Source: Streptomyces solicavernae (GTDB lineage Bacteria; Actinomycetota; Actinomycetes; Streptomycetales; Streptomycetaceae). Taken from it: DNA of 39,468 bases. Both the position numbers and the translations under genes were made by a program. This document shows positions 15,540 through 23,574 of this stretch, one piece after another (positions within the stretch are counted from its first letter, which is position 1; each line of letters begins with the position of its first letter). The notes under the pieces are model-generated. The model had not been told where the DNA came from and did not search any database. It saw only the letters and a list, made by a program, of their open reading frames with translations. Location of the stretch: positions 1 to 39,468 of the forward strand of contig NZ_JASCIR010000039.1 of the NCBI RefSeq assembly GCF_029968095.1, written 5' to 3'.

Positions 15540-16648
15540 GCAGGATCACCGGCAGCGCGGACATCGGAAGCGCGGACATCGGAAGCGCGGTCACCGGAAG
15601 CGCGGTCACCGGAAGCGCGGTCACCGGAAGCGTGGACATCCCCCGCACCATGCGGGCCTCCGTCCTGGTCGCCAAGGGCCGGATCCGCGTCGAGGAACGG
15701 CCGGTGCCGGTCCCCGCCGACGACGAGGTCCTCATCCAGGTGGCGTCCGTCGGAGTCTGCGGCTCGGACGTGCACTACTACCGCGAAGGCCGGATCGGCG
15801 ACTTCGTCGTCGACGCGCCCCTCGTCCTCGGCCACGAGGTCTCCGGCCGCATCGTCGCCGTCGGAGCGGCCGTGCCCGACACCCGGATCGGCGAACGCGT
15901 CGCGATCGAACCGCAGCGCCCCTGCCGCATCTGCGCCCAGTGCGCGGCGGGCCGCTACAACCTCTGCCCGCACATGGAGTTCTACGCGACCCCGCCCGTA
16001 GACGGCGCCTTCCAGGAGTACGTGACCATCCAGGCGCCGTTCGCCCACCCCGTACCGGACACGCTCTCCGACGACGTCGCCGCGCTCCTCGAACCCCTCT
16101 CGGTCGGCATCTGGGCCGGCCGCAAGGCCGAAGTCGCGCCCGGATCAAGGGTGTTGATCGCCGGGGCCGGACCGATCGGCGTCATCGCCGCCCAGTCCGC
16201 GAAGGCGTTCGGCGCGAGTGAGGTGATCGTCTCCGACCCGGTGGCCGAGCGGCGCGCGATGGCCGAGCGGTACGGCGCGACGAGCACCCTCGACCCGATG
16301 ACCGACTCCGTCGCCGACCTCGGCGTGGACGCCTTCATCGACTGTTCCGGCGCCACCCCGGCCGTCCGGTCCGGCATCACGGCGGTCCGCGGCGCGGGCA
16401 CCGTCGTCCTCGTAGGCATGGGCGCCGACGACGTGCCCCTGCCCATCCCGGTGATCCAGAACCGCGAACTGAAGGTGACCGGCGTCTTCCGCTACACCGA
16501 CACCTGGCCGGTCGCCGCTCAGCTGGCCGCGGCCGGGCAGGTCGACCTGGGCTCGCTCGTCACCGGCCGCTTCGACCTCGACCACGTCGAGGACGCGCTC
16601 AACGCCGACCTCGCTCCCGGCTCTCTCAAGACGGTTGTGTACCTGTGA
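15536..16648 (+). CDS. Zinc-dependent polyol dehydrogenase (sorbitol/xylitol DH-like)
   Basis: A medium-chain dehydrogenase of 370 aa, expected to oxidise a sugar alcohol to a ketose with NAD(P)+. Catalytic zinc ligands are visible in GVCGSDVHYY (Cys), LVLGHEVSG (His, Glu) and ALLEPLSVG (Glu). The structural zinc lobe is CRICAQCAAGRYNLCPHMEF. The Rossmann motif is IAGAGPIGVIAA. The ATG at 15536 overlaps the previous stop (ATGA). The N-terminus is odd: about 30 residues made of GSADI/GSAVT pentapeptides, encoded by six 15-bp tandem repeats, precede the normal start at TMRASVLV. The next gene overlaps its stop by 4 bp. Confidence 0.92.
   Translation: MSRITGSADIGSADIGSAVTGSAVTGSAVTGSVDIPRTMRASVLVAKGRIRVEERPVPVPADDEVLIQVASVGVCGSDVHYYREGRIGDFVVDAPLVLGHEVSGRIVAVGAAVPDTRIGERVAIEPQRPCRICAQCAAGRYNLCPHMEFYATPPVDGAFQEYVTIQAPFAHPVPDTLSDDVAALLEPLSVGIWAGRKAEVAPGSRVLIAGAGPIGVIAAQSAKAFGASEVIVSDPVAERRAMAERYGATSTLDPMTDSVADLGVDAFIDCSGATPAVRSGITAVRGAGTVVLVGMGADDVPLPIPVIQNRELKVTGVFRYTDTWPVAAQLAAAGQVDLGSLVTGRFDLDHVEDALNADLAPGSLKTVVYL
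15551..15640 (+). repeat. 15-bp tandem repeat, six copies, in the dehydrogenase N-terminus
   Basis: Units of the form GGAAGCGCGGACATC or GGAAGCGCGGTCACC are repeated six times without gaps, coding (G-S-A-D/V-I/T)n. The in-frame period allows length change without loss of the gene. Confidence 0.93.
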
Positions 16649-17193
16649 ACGAACCCACCACGAACGCCTCCACCAGCTGGTTCACGGTGCGGGCCGAGAT
16701 CTCCGGCGCACTGTCGGAGGTCTCCGGCACCCAAATGGCCCGCGCCGCAGCCATGTTCACCGTCCACGACCGCCGCTGGTTCTGCTCCGGGCAGGGCCGG
16801 TCCGGGCTCGTCGCGCAGATGTCCGCGATGCGTCTGATGCACGCAGGCTTCGACGCGCACGCCGTCGGTGAGGCCACCGCGCCGTCGATAGGCGACGGCG
16901 ACGGGCTGATCATGATCTCCGGCTCCGGCGAGACGCCGGTGACCCTGCACCTCGCCCACCTCGCCCGTGCCTCCGGGGCGCACCTGCTCGCCGTGACGAC
17001 CCGCGGCGACAGCTCGCTCGCCGGCCTCGCGAACGCCGTGATCGAGGTGCCGACGGGCGGGTCGAACCAGTTCGGCGGCTCGCTGTTCGAGCAGAGCGCA
17101 CTGCTGCTGCTCGATGCGCTGATCCTCGACATCACGGCCGCGGTCCCCAGGGTCTACGACGAGATGCGGGCGCGGCACACCAACTTGCAGTAA
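16645..17193 (+). CDS. hxlB: 6-phospho-3-hexuloisomerase (SIS domain)
   Basis: A 182-residue sugar-isomerase-domain protein. The family interconverts D-arabino-3-hexulose 6-phosphate and fructose 6-phosphate in the ribulose monophosphate pathway. Diagnostic segments of PHI are all there: GQGRSGLVAQMSAMRLMHAG, VGEATAPSI, LIMISGSGETP for phosphate binding, GGSLFEQSALLLLDALI, and the C-terminal RHTNLQ (usually RHANLE). The start is GTG 16645, overlapping the dehydrogenase stop (GTGA). It is the last gene of the operon. Its usual partner, hexulose-phosphate synthase, is absent, so here it probably converts a 3-ketose phosphate made by the operon's other enzymes (inference). Confidence 0.9.
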   Translation: MNEPTTNASTSWFTVRAEISGALSEVSGTQMARAAAMFTVHDRRWFCSGQGRSGLVAQMSAMRLMHAGFDAHAVGEATAPSIGDGDGLIMISGSGETPVTLHLAHLARASGAHLLAVTTRGDSSLAGLANAVIEVPTGGSNQFGGSLFEQSALLLLDALILDITAAVPRVYDEMRARHTNLQ

Positions 17194-17313
17194 CCGCAGG
17201 TCACTTCACGGCGCCCCGCGCCATCGGCTGTGCCGGGCACCTCGACTCCGGGCACCTCGACTCCGGGCGCGTCCGCCGGTCGGGTGCCGCCACCGACGAC
17301 CTGGGTCCACTGA

Positions 17314-17751
17314 TCAGCGACCCGGCTCGGGCGAGATCTGCCGCATGAGGCTGAGCATGTCCGGAGCCACCCACTCCTCGGCGATTCTGTCGCCCTCGAA
17401 GCGGTAGATCTCAATACTCCGGAAGCTGACCTCCCGGTTCGTGGCTGCCACGCCCTGGAAGTCACCGCGGTGCGTGCCACGGAACCCGGCCCGCACCACA
17501 ACCTCGTCGCCGACGCCGAACATGTCCTCGACGCTGATCTGGAGGTCAGGGAAGGCGTCCAGCATGGCCTGGGTCCCGGACCGCCAGATCTCACGGCCGT
17601 GCAGTGGTTCAGGCACGCCAGGGATGTTGGCGATGAAGTTCTCCGTCAGTATCTCGACGCTCGCGTCGAGGTCGCCGCGCTCGACCGACGCGTAGGCCGC
17701 ACGCAGCAGAGCCATGTTCTCGGCGGTGACATCGACCGTCTCGGTTCCCAT
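17314..17751 (-). CDS. SnoaL-like ester cyclase family protein
   Basis: A 145-residue NTF2-fold protein of the SnoaL/ester-cyclase type. Visible features are an N-terminal helix (AENMALLRAAYASVERGDLD), ENFIANIPGVPEPLHGREIW, DAFPDLQISVEDMFGVGDEVV, RGTHRGDFQGV and IEIYRFEGDRIAEEWVAPDM, the usual order for the family. Substrates vary widely, so no reaction is proposed. I chose ATG 17751, with GAGAGGGG 8 nt upstream, over the in-frame start at 17835. The 120-bp space to the convergent isomerase gene has a 15-bp direct repeat (CCGGGCACCTCGACT at 17233 and 17248) but no clear terminator. Confidence 0.85.
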   Translation of the reverse strand: MGTETVDVTAENMALLRAAYASVERGDLDASVEILTENFIANIPGVPEPLHGREIWRSGTQAMLDAFPDLQISVEDMFGVGDEVVVRAGFRGTHRGDFQGVAATNREVSFRSIEIYRFEGDRIAEEWVAPDMLSLMRQISPEPGR

Positions 17752-18050
17752 TTCGGTACCCCTCTCTCGGCGTCCATCGCGCTGAGCCCGAATCGCCCCG
17801 ACGGGCGAAGTACGGGCCGTCGATCCGTGGACCACCAGTAGAAACCTTGCCGCCGCGTCAAGGTCAAGCCGCGCAAGTCAGGCTGCACCTGGCACGCGCG
17901 GCCGAGGAGCCTTGGCGCTTCTCCAGCGCATCCACGACTTCCCCGTCTGCGGTCAGCAGGGTGGCGCAGACCTCGGCCCGCACGCCCCGCCCACCAAGAG
18001 GCCCAGCAAGAGGCCCAGCAAGAGCCCGGACCAGAGTTCACGCACCTGCC
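17752..18050. other. Gap between SnoaL-like and chelatase genes
   Basis: About 300 bp without a gene I can support. It contains the SnoaL promoter side and, near 17993-18030, a 12-bp unit AAGAGGCCCAGC repeated two and a half times. A minus-strand reading gives a leucine-rich stretch (SGLLLGLLLGLLVGG) over that repeat, but with no proper start. Confidence 0.4.
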
Positions 18051-18872
18051 TCAGGCAGACATCGCCACAGTAACCGCGGCAGCCGACGCCGCCGTGTCGT
18101 ACCGGGTCAGGAGCAGCCGCGCCAGTTCCGGTGCGGGGCCGAGCACATCGGCGAGAACGTCCGCGCCGGCCTCGCGGGCGCCGCGGACGATCCGGTCGGG
18201 CAGGAAGCCGGGTGCGATGACGTACGGGGCCACCGCCACCCGGCGGACGCCCTCGGCACGGAGTTCGCGTACGGCGTCCTCGGTGCGGGGCAGAGATGCG
18301 GAGGCGAACGCAGGCCGCACGGCACACCAACCGGTGCGCCGCCACTCCCGCGCGATTTCTGCGATCACTGCGATCGCCTCCGGGTCCGAGGAGCCCGCCG
18401 AGGCCAGGACGACCCCGGTCGAGCTCTTGTCGCCGGGCCCCAGGCCCGCTTCGTACAGCCGCTGCTCCAGGGCGTCGAGGAGCAGCGGGGAGGGGCCGAG
18501 CACGTCGGCCTGGCGTATCCGCAGCTGCGGCAGGCGGGAGGTTGCCTCGTGCAGGACGGCGGGGATGTCGGCCTTGGCGTGGAAGGCGCGGGTGAGGAGC
18601 AGCGGCAGGGCCACCACGTCACGTACCCCGTCCGCGGCGAGGCCTTCGAGTACCCCCGTCACCGAGGGGGCGTTGAAGTCCAGGAAGCCGGTCTCCACCC
18701 GGAGCCCGGGCCGCAACGACCGCACGCGGCGCACCAGGGCGTGCACGGTCGCGGCGTGGCGCGGGTCCCGGCTGCCGTGGGCGACGACGAGCAGGACGGG
18801 CGGGGACGCGTCCGGCCCGGGCTCGCCCCGGGCGGGGCGGGCGGGGTGCGGCGGAAGGCTCAGGTGGCGCAT
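18051..18872 (-). CDS. Sirohydrochlorin chelatase, CbiX/SirB type
   Basis: A 273-residue cytoplasmic chelatase with two CbiX-like halves. It should insert iron (or cobalt) into sirohydrochlorin, the last step of siroheme synthesis. Metal-binding histidines are in LVVAHGSRDPRH and in LLLTRAFHAKADIP, the place where family members have HxxxDI. The second half keeps the fold (VVLASAGSSDPEA, VAVAPYVIAPGFLPDRI). The ATG at 18872 lies 6 bp after the permease stop, so it ends the sulfur operon. This makes sense because the sulfite reductase upstream uses siroheme. Iron use is inferred from this context. Confidence 0.92.
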   Translation of the reverse strand: MRHLSLPPHPARPARGEPGPDASPPVLLVVAHGSRDPRHAATVHALVRRVRSLRPGLRVETGFLDFNAPSVTGVLEGLAADGVRDVVALPLLLTRAFHAKADIPAVLHEATSRLPQLRIRQADVLGPSPLLLDALEQRLYEAGLGPGDKSSTGVVLASAGSSDPEAIAVIAEIAREWRRTGWCAVRPAFASASLPRTEDAVRELRAEGVRRVAVAPYVIAPGFLPDRIVRGAREAGADVLADVLGPAPELARLLLTRYDTAASAAAVTVAMSA

Positions 18873-18878
18873 GACGGT

Positions 18879-19889
18879 TCAGCTCCTGCCGAGGAGACCG
18901 CGGCTGCGCAGCACGCGGCGCTCCAGGGGACTGAAGACGAGCAGGTCGATGGCGATCCCCACGATCAGGATGAGGAAGATGGCGAGGAACACCATGGGCA
19001 TGCTGCTGTTGATGCGGCCGTTGTTCAGCAACTGCCCGAGACCGATGCCGAGTTCCGGCGAGGACGCGATGATCTCCGCGGCCATCAGGGACCGCCAGGA
19101 GAAGGCCCAGCCCTGCTTCAGACCGGCCAGGTATCCGGGCAGCGCCGCCGGCATCACGATGTGCCAGGTGCCGCGTGCCCCGGTGGCACCCAGGGTCCGG
19201 CCGGCCCGCAGGAACAGCGGCGGCACCTGGTCGACGCCGGCGACCAGACCGTTGGCGATGGACGGGACGGCGCCGAGCAGGATCACCGCGTACATCATCG
19301 AGTCGTTCAGGCCGAGCCACAGCACCGCGGGCGGCACCCAGGCCACCGACGGCAGCGACTGCAGACCGGACAGGATCGGCCCGATCGCGGCGCGGACGAA
19401 CCGCACGCGCGCCACGAGCAGGCCGAGCGGCGTGCCGATGACGAGAGCGAGGAGGAAGCCGGAGACGCCGCGCCAGAGGCTGGTCCAGATGTAGTCGAAC
19501 AGAGTGCCCTGCAGCCAGGCCGTCCGGACCTCGGACCACACGGCCGAGGGGGACGGCAGCTTGTACGGGTCGACGATCTGCGCCCACGTCAGGGTCTGCC
19601 AGAGCACCAGGACCAGGGCGATCGCGAAGACGGGGGGAAGGACCTTCTTGCGGAGGGTCTCGCTGCGCGGGGTGCGCTGGTCCACCGAGCTCTCCAGGGC
19701 GTCGAGCCCGGCCTCAAGGCCCGCGAGCCCCGTCAGGCCCGCGGCCTCGTCCGCCCCCTTGGCCGCGGAAGCGGAAGCGGAAGCGGAAGCGGAAGCGGAA
19801 GCGGAAGCGGAAGCCGACGCCGAGGCCGACGCCGAGGCCGACGCCGAGGCCGACCTGGAGGTCTCGGTGGAGGACTTAGTGCTGGCCAT
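18879..19889 (-). CDS. Sulfonate-type ABC transporter permease (SsuC-like)
   Basis: A permease of the nitrate/sulfonate/taurine importer family. Membrane helices start at VFAIALVLVLWQTL. The EAA-like loop TLGATGARGTWHIVMPAALP, which contacts the ATPase, and the family's LSGLQSLPSVAWVPPAVLWLG are present. ATG 19889 is used, with GGGGAG upstream; it overlaps the ATPase stop by 14 bp. The N-terminus is unusual: before the first helix lies a run of about 15 Ser-Ala dipeptides, built from two different DNA repeats, followed by an acidic linker. SsuC proteins normally lack this. The cluster of cysteine-synthesis genes supports an organosulfur substrate. Confidence 0.9.
   Translation of the reverse strand: MASTKSSTETSRSASASASASASASASASASASASASASASAAKGADEAAGLTGLAGLEAGLDALESSVDQRTPRSETLRKKVLPPVFAIALVLVLWQTLTWAQIVDPYKLPSPSAVWSEVRTAWLQGTLFDYIWTSLWRGVSGFLLALVIGTPLGLLVARVRFVRAAIGPILSGLQSLPSVAWVPPAVLWLGLNDSMMYAVILLGAVPSIANGLVAGVDQVPPLFLRAGRTLGATGARGTWHIVMPAALPGYLAGLKQGWAFSWRSLMAAEIIASSPELGIGLGQLLNNGRINSSMPMVFLAIFLILIVGIAIDLLVFSPLERRVLRSRGLLGRS
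19765..19854 (+). repeat. Composite microsatellite coding (Ser-Ala)n in the permease
   Basis: Eight perfect GCGGAA hexamers (19765-19812) run into three and a half copies of GCCGACGCCGAG (19813-19854). On the minus strand both encode Ser-Ala repeats with different codons, in total about 15 dipeptides. Slippage here would change tail length in frame. Confidence 0.93.
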
Positions 19890-20664
19890 GACGGCGGATC
19901 TCCCCACGGAGTTGTTCGGTGATCTCAAGGGACAGCTCCGCCACGTCGGAGTCCTCGATGCGGCGCGGCTGCGGAATGTCCACGGTCCACTCCCGGGCGA
20001 TGCGCCCGGGGCGGGACGACAGCAGGACCACGCGCTGGGCGAGGCGGACGGCTTCGCGCACGTTGTGGGTCACGAAGAGCACGGAGAGGCCGGTCTCATG
20101 CCACAGCTGGGTCAGTTCGTCGTGCAGTACGTCACGGGTGATCGCGTCGAGCGCCGCGAACGGCTCGTCCATCAGGAGCAGTTGGCTGTCCTGGGCGAGC
20201 GCGCGGGCCAGCGCCACGCGCTGGCGCATGCCGCCGGACAGCTCGTGCACGCGCTTGCCGTAGGCGCCGCTCAGGCGGACCAGGCCGAGGAGCCGCTCCG
20301 CCTCGTCGCGCCGCTCGCTCTTCGGCACGCCGCGCAGGCGCAGGGCGAGTTCGACGTTCTTGCCCGCGGTGAGCCAGGGGAACAGGGCGTGCTCCTGGAA
20401 CATCAGGGCGGGGCGCCCGGAGGTCTCGATGGCGCCGACGGTCGGGGCGTCGAGGCCGGCGACCAGGTTGAGCAGGGTGGACTTGCCGCAGCCCGAGGCC
20501 CCCAGGAGCGTGACGAACTCGCCCGGTGCGACATCGAGGCTGATGTCGTCGAGCACGAGCTGCTGTGCGCCGGGCCGGCCGAAGGACTTGGACACGTGCT
20601 GGATGCGGGCGGCGTGCGACACCGCCGTGCGGTCCTCGGCCTTGGTGAGGGTGCTGGTGGCCAT
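19876..20664 (-). CDS. Sulfonate-type ABC transporter ATP-binding protein (SsuB-like)
   Basis: The ATPase of the importer, 262 aa. All motifs are intact: Walker A GASGCGKST, Q-loop FQEHALFPWL, signature LSGGMRQR, Walker B LLLMDEPFAALDA and the switch His in LFVTHN. FQEHALFPWLT is typical of SsuB/TauB/NrtD proteins. I chose ATG 20664 rather than the upstream in-frame GTG 20673, because AGGAGG (minus strand of 20672-20677) lies 7 nt before the ATG and overlaps the GTG. It lies between the binding-protein gene (36-bp gap) and the permease gene (overlap). Confidence 0.94.
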   Translation of the reverse strand: MATSTLTKAEDRTAVSHAARIQHVSKSFGRPGAQQLVLDDISLDVAPGEFVTLLGASGCGKSTLLNLVAGLDAPTVGAIETSGRPALMFQEHALFPWLTAGKNVELALRLRGVPKSERRDEAERLLGLVRLSGAYGKRVHELSGGMRQRVALARALAQDSQLLLMDEPFAALDAITRDVLHDELTQLWHETGLSVLFVTHNVREAVRLAQRVVLLSSRPGRIAREWTVDIPQPRRIEDSDVAELSLEITEQLRGEIRRHGQH

Positions 20665-20700
20665 GATCGTCACCTCCTGGGAACGGTCGGGTTGAGGTGG

Positions 20701-21894
20701 CTACTTGACGCCGAGGCCGGAGTCGTCGACGCCGGGTTGGCTCTCGTCCCGCAACACCTTGTTGAGGAGCTCCAGGTCGTAGATGCCGTCCAGGTCGGGC
20801 TTGTCGAGGAGGCCGGCCTTCACCGCGTGCTGGGCCTCGCTGTCGAGCGTGGCGGCCAGCGGGTCGTCGGTGAACTCGATGGATTTCCAGGCGGGGTCGA
20901 TGACCTCCGCGGGCAGGGCCTTGCCCAAGTCGCGCTGCAGGCGGTCGTTGGCGGCGGCCTTCGCGGCGTCCGGGTGCTCCGCGATCCACGCGTTGGTCTT
21001 CACGGTGCCGCGCAGGAAGGCCTCGACGACCTGCGGGTGCTCCTTGAGGAAGGTCTGCGAAACGACGATGTTGGTGATCACGAACTGCTCGTCCGGCCAC
21101 AGGTCCTTCTCGTCGAGCAGCACCTTCGCGCCCTGGGCGACCAGCTTGGACGCGGTCGGCTCGGGCACCCAGGCGCCGTCGAAGGAGCCCGACCGGTAGG
21201 CGTCCGGCATGATCTTGTTGTCGGTGCGGACGACGGACACGTCGCCCTTGCCGCTCTGCGCGTCGACCTTCCAGCCCTGCTCGGAGATCCAGTTGAGGAA
21301 TGCGACGTCCTGGGTGTTGCCCAGCTGCGGCGTGGCGATCGTCTTGCCCTTGACATCGTCCAGGGACTGGATCTTGTCGGGGTTCACCACGAGCTTCACG
21401 CCACCGGACGCCGAGCCGGAGATGATCCGCAGCCCCTTGCCCGCCGACTTGGTGTATCCGTTGATCGCCGGCGAAGGGCCGATGAAGCCGATGTCGATCG
21501 ACTTGGAGACCAGGGCCTCGATCTCGGAAGGGCCCGCGTTGAACATGGACGGCCTGATCTGGGTGCCGCCCAGCTCCTTCTGCAGAATGCCCTGCTCCAG
21601 GCCGACGAGGGCCGTGCCGTGCGTCAGGTTGGGGAAGTAGCCGACCTTCACCTCGGAGAGGTCGTCGATCGGCTTGCCCTTGGCGACGTTCTGGGGGTCG
21701 TCCTTGGCCTGGGAGCCGTAGCCGCAGGAGGTGGCGGCGAAGGCCAGGAGCGGCAGGACGACGGCCGCGGTGAGCGAACGCCGCAGCGTGCGCAGGCCCG
21801 GAAGGCGGGCCCCGTGCGGGATGCGGGCCCCGCGCGGGCTACGACCTCGGCGCTCGGCCGGCGTGGCGGCGTCGGTCGGGCGGTTGGCAGGCAC
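20701..21894 (-). CDS. Sulfonate-type ABC substrate-binding lipoprotein (SsuA-like)
   Basis: The binding protein of the importer, about 397 aa. The hydrophobic segment AAVVLPLLAFAATSC ends in a lipobox-like AATSC, so it is probably a membrane-anchored lipoprotein, although the N-terminal arm before it is long (about 45 residues, Arg-rich). The periplasmic-binding fold of the NMT1/SsuA family is seen: KVGYFPNLTHGTALVGLEQG, NAGPSEIEALVSKSIDIGFI, GPSPAINGY and AYRSGSFDGAWVPEPTASKL. The GTG at 21894 is favoured by the GAGGAGAGG about 10 nt upstream. The ligand may be sulfonate, taurine or a sulfate ester. About 290 bp separate it from cysN, so it may have its own promoter. Confidence 0.9.
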   Translation of the reverse strand: MPANRPTDAATPAERRGRSPRGARIPHGARLPGLRTLRRSLTAAVVLPLLAFAATSCGYGSQAKDDPQNVAKGKPIDDLSEVKVGYFPNLTHGTALVGLEQGILQKELGGTQIRPSMFNAGPSEIEALVSKSIDIGFIGPSPAINGYTKSAGKGLRIISGSASGGVKLVVNPDKIQSLDDVKGKTIATPQLGNTQDVAFLNWISEQGWKVDAQSGKGDVSVVRTDNKIMPDAYRSGSFDGAWVPEPTASKLVAQGAKVLLDEKDLWPDEQFVITNIVVSQTFLKEHPQVVEAFLRGTVKTNAWIAEHPDAAKAAANDRLQRDLGKALPAEVIDPAWKSIEFTDDPLAATLDSEAQHAVKAGLLDKPDLDGIYDLELLNKVLRDESQPGVDDSGLGVK

Positions 21895-22188
21895 GGGAGG
21901 TGGTCCTCTCCTCGGCCCGGCCCTCACGTCCCCCGGGGAGCTGTGGGGGCGGAGGCCGGGAATTCGGCGGATCTTCGTCGATGTGACGGAACGTCAGGCA
22001 CGTGGTGCGGAGCTTCAGGCACGGTGTGCGGAGCTTCAGGCACTTCAGGCACGGTGTGCCGCGGGGCGCGCAGGCGGTGCGCGTACGTCATCGCGCACAT
22101 CGCACGACACCGCCCGAGCCCGCGCCGAGGGCGCCGCTGCCGATGCGGCCGCCCTCCTTCGCGAACGTCGCGAACACATCGGTACGCA

Positions 22189-23574
22189 TCAGAAGTCCCA
22201 GCCCTCGTCGTCCACGTCGGCGCTGGGCACGGTCTTCGAGGCGAACGAGTCACCCGCCATGCCGGCGGCGAGGGTGGTGCCGTCGGCCGGGTCGATCAGC
22301 AGGAACGAGCCGGTGCGGCGGGAGTCCTCGTACGAGTCGAGCGCCAGCGGCTCGGCGGTGCGGACGCGGACCTGGCCGATGTCGTTGGCGATGAGCTCGC
22401 CCGGCTCCGGGTGCTGGGAGAGGTCGTCGAGGGTCAGCCGCGAGGGGATTTCCTTGACGATGGCCTTGACCGTGCGGGTGGTGTGCTTGAGCAGCACCCG
22501 CTGGCCCACCGAGAGCGGGGTGTCGGCCACATGGCAGACGGTCGCCTCGATGTCCTGGCTGGTGGCCGGGGCGTCCCCGGACGGCACGAGCAGGTCGCCG
22601 CGGGAGATGTCGATGTCGTCCTCAAGGATCAGCGTCACCGACTGGGGCGTCCACGCCACGTCCACGCGTCGGCCGAGCAGGTCGATCCCGGTGATCTTCG
22701 AGGTCGCCCCGGACGGCAGCACGGTCACGGACTCGCCGACGCGGAACGTGCCCGCGGCGATCTGGCCCGCGTAGCCGCGGTAGTCGGGGTGGTCGGCGGT
22801 CTGCGGCCGGATCACGTACTGCACGGGCAGACGTGCGTGGCAGGTGGCCAGGTCGTGGCTGACCGGCACGGTCTCCAGGTGCTCCAGGACCGTCGGGCCG
22901 CCGTACCAGTCCATGGTCGCGGACGGCTCCACCACGTTGTCGCCGGCGAGCGCGGAGATCGGGATCGCGGTGATCTCCGGGACGCCCAACTCGGTGGCGT
23001 AGGTGGTGAATTCCTCGGCGATCTTCGCGAAGACGGGCTCGGCGTAGTCGACGAGGTCCATCTTGTTCACCGCCAGCACCACGTGCGGCACGCGCAGGAG
23101 CGCGGCCAGGGCGGCGTGCCGGCGGGTCTGCTCGACGACACCGTTGCGGGCGTCCACGAGGATCACGGTCAGCTCGGCGGTGGAGGCGCCGGTGACCATG
23201 TTCCGGGTGTACTGCACGTGCCCGGGGGTGTCGGCGAGGATGAACCGCCGCCGCGTGGTGGCGAAGTAGCGGTAGGCGACGTCGATGGTGATGCCCTGCT
23301 CCCGCTCGGCGCGCAGGCCGTCGGTGAGCAGCGCCAGGTCGGGCTCGGCGGCGCCACGGTTGCGGGAGGCGAGCTCGACGGCCTCCAGCTGGTCGGTGAG
23401 GACCGACTTGGAGTCGTGCAGGAGGCGCCCCACGAGGGTGGACTTGCCGTCGTCGACGGAACCCGCGGTCGCGAACCGCAGCAGGGTCGTCGCCGACAGG
23501 TCGGCCAGGCCGCCCGGCTGCGCCGCGTCGGCCGTGTGGTCGGCGGGGCCGGCGTTTTCGGCGTGCGTGCTCAT
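22189..23574 (-). CDS. cysN: Sulfate adenylyltransferase GTPase subunit
   Basis: The regulatory GTPase of the ATP sulfurylase that makes adenosine phosphosulfate. G-domain motifs are present: AGSVDDGKSTLVGRLL (P-loop), DTPGHVQYTRNM (G3) and AVNKMDLVD (G4), followed by EF-Tu-like beta-barrel domains (VQYVIRPQ, YAGQIAAGTFRVG). At 461 aa it matches stand-alone CysN and has no fused APS kinase, consistent with a separate cysC nearby. Its ATG directly follows the cysD stop (TAAATG). Confidence 0.97.
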   Translation of the reverse strand: MSTHAENAGPADHTADAAQPGGLADLSATTLLRFATAGSVDDGKSTLVGRLLHDSKSVLTDQLEAVELASRNRGAAEPDLALLTDGLRAEREQGITIDVAYRYFATTRRRFILADTPGHVQYTRNMVTGASTAELTVILVDARNGVVEQTRRHAALAALLRVPHVVLAVNKMDLVDYAEPVFAKIAEEFTTYATELGVPEITAIPISALAGDNVVEPSATMDWYGGPTVLEHLETVPVSHDLATCHARLPVQYVIRPQTADHPDYRGYAGQIAAGTFRVGESVTVLPSGATSKITGIDLLGRRVDVAWTPQSVTLILEDDIDISRGDLLVPSGDAPATSQDIEATVCHVADTPLSVGQRVLLKHTTRTVKAIVKEIPSRLTLDDLSQHPEPGELIANDIGQVRVRTAEPLALDSYEDSRRTGSFLLIDPADGTTLAAGMAGDSFASKTVPSADVDDEGWDF

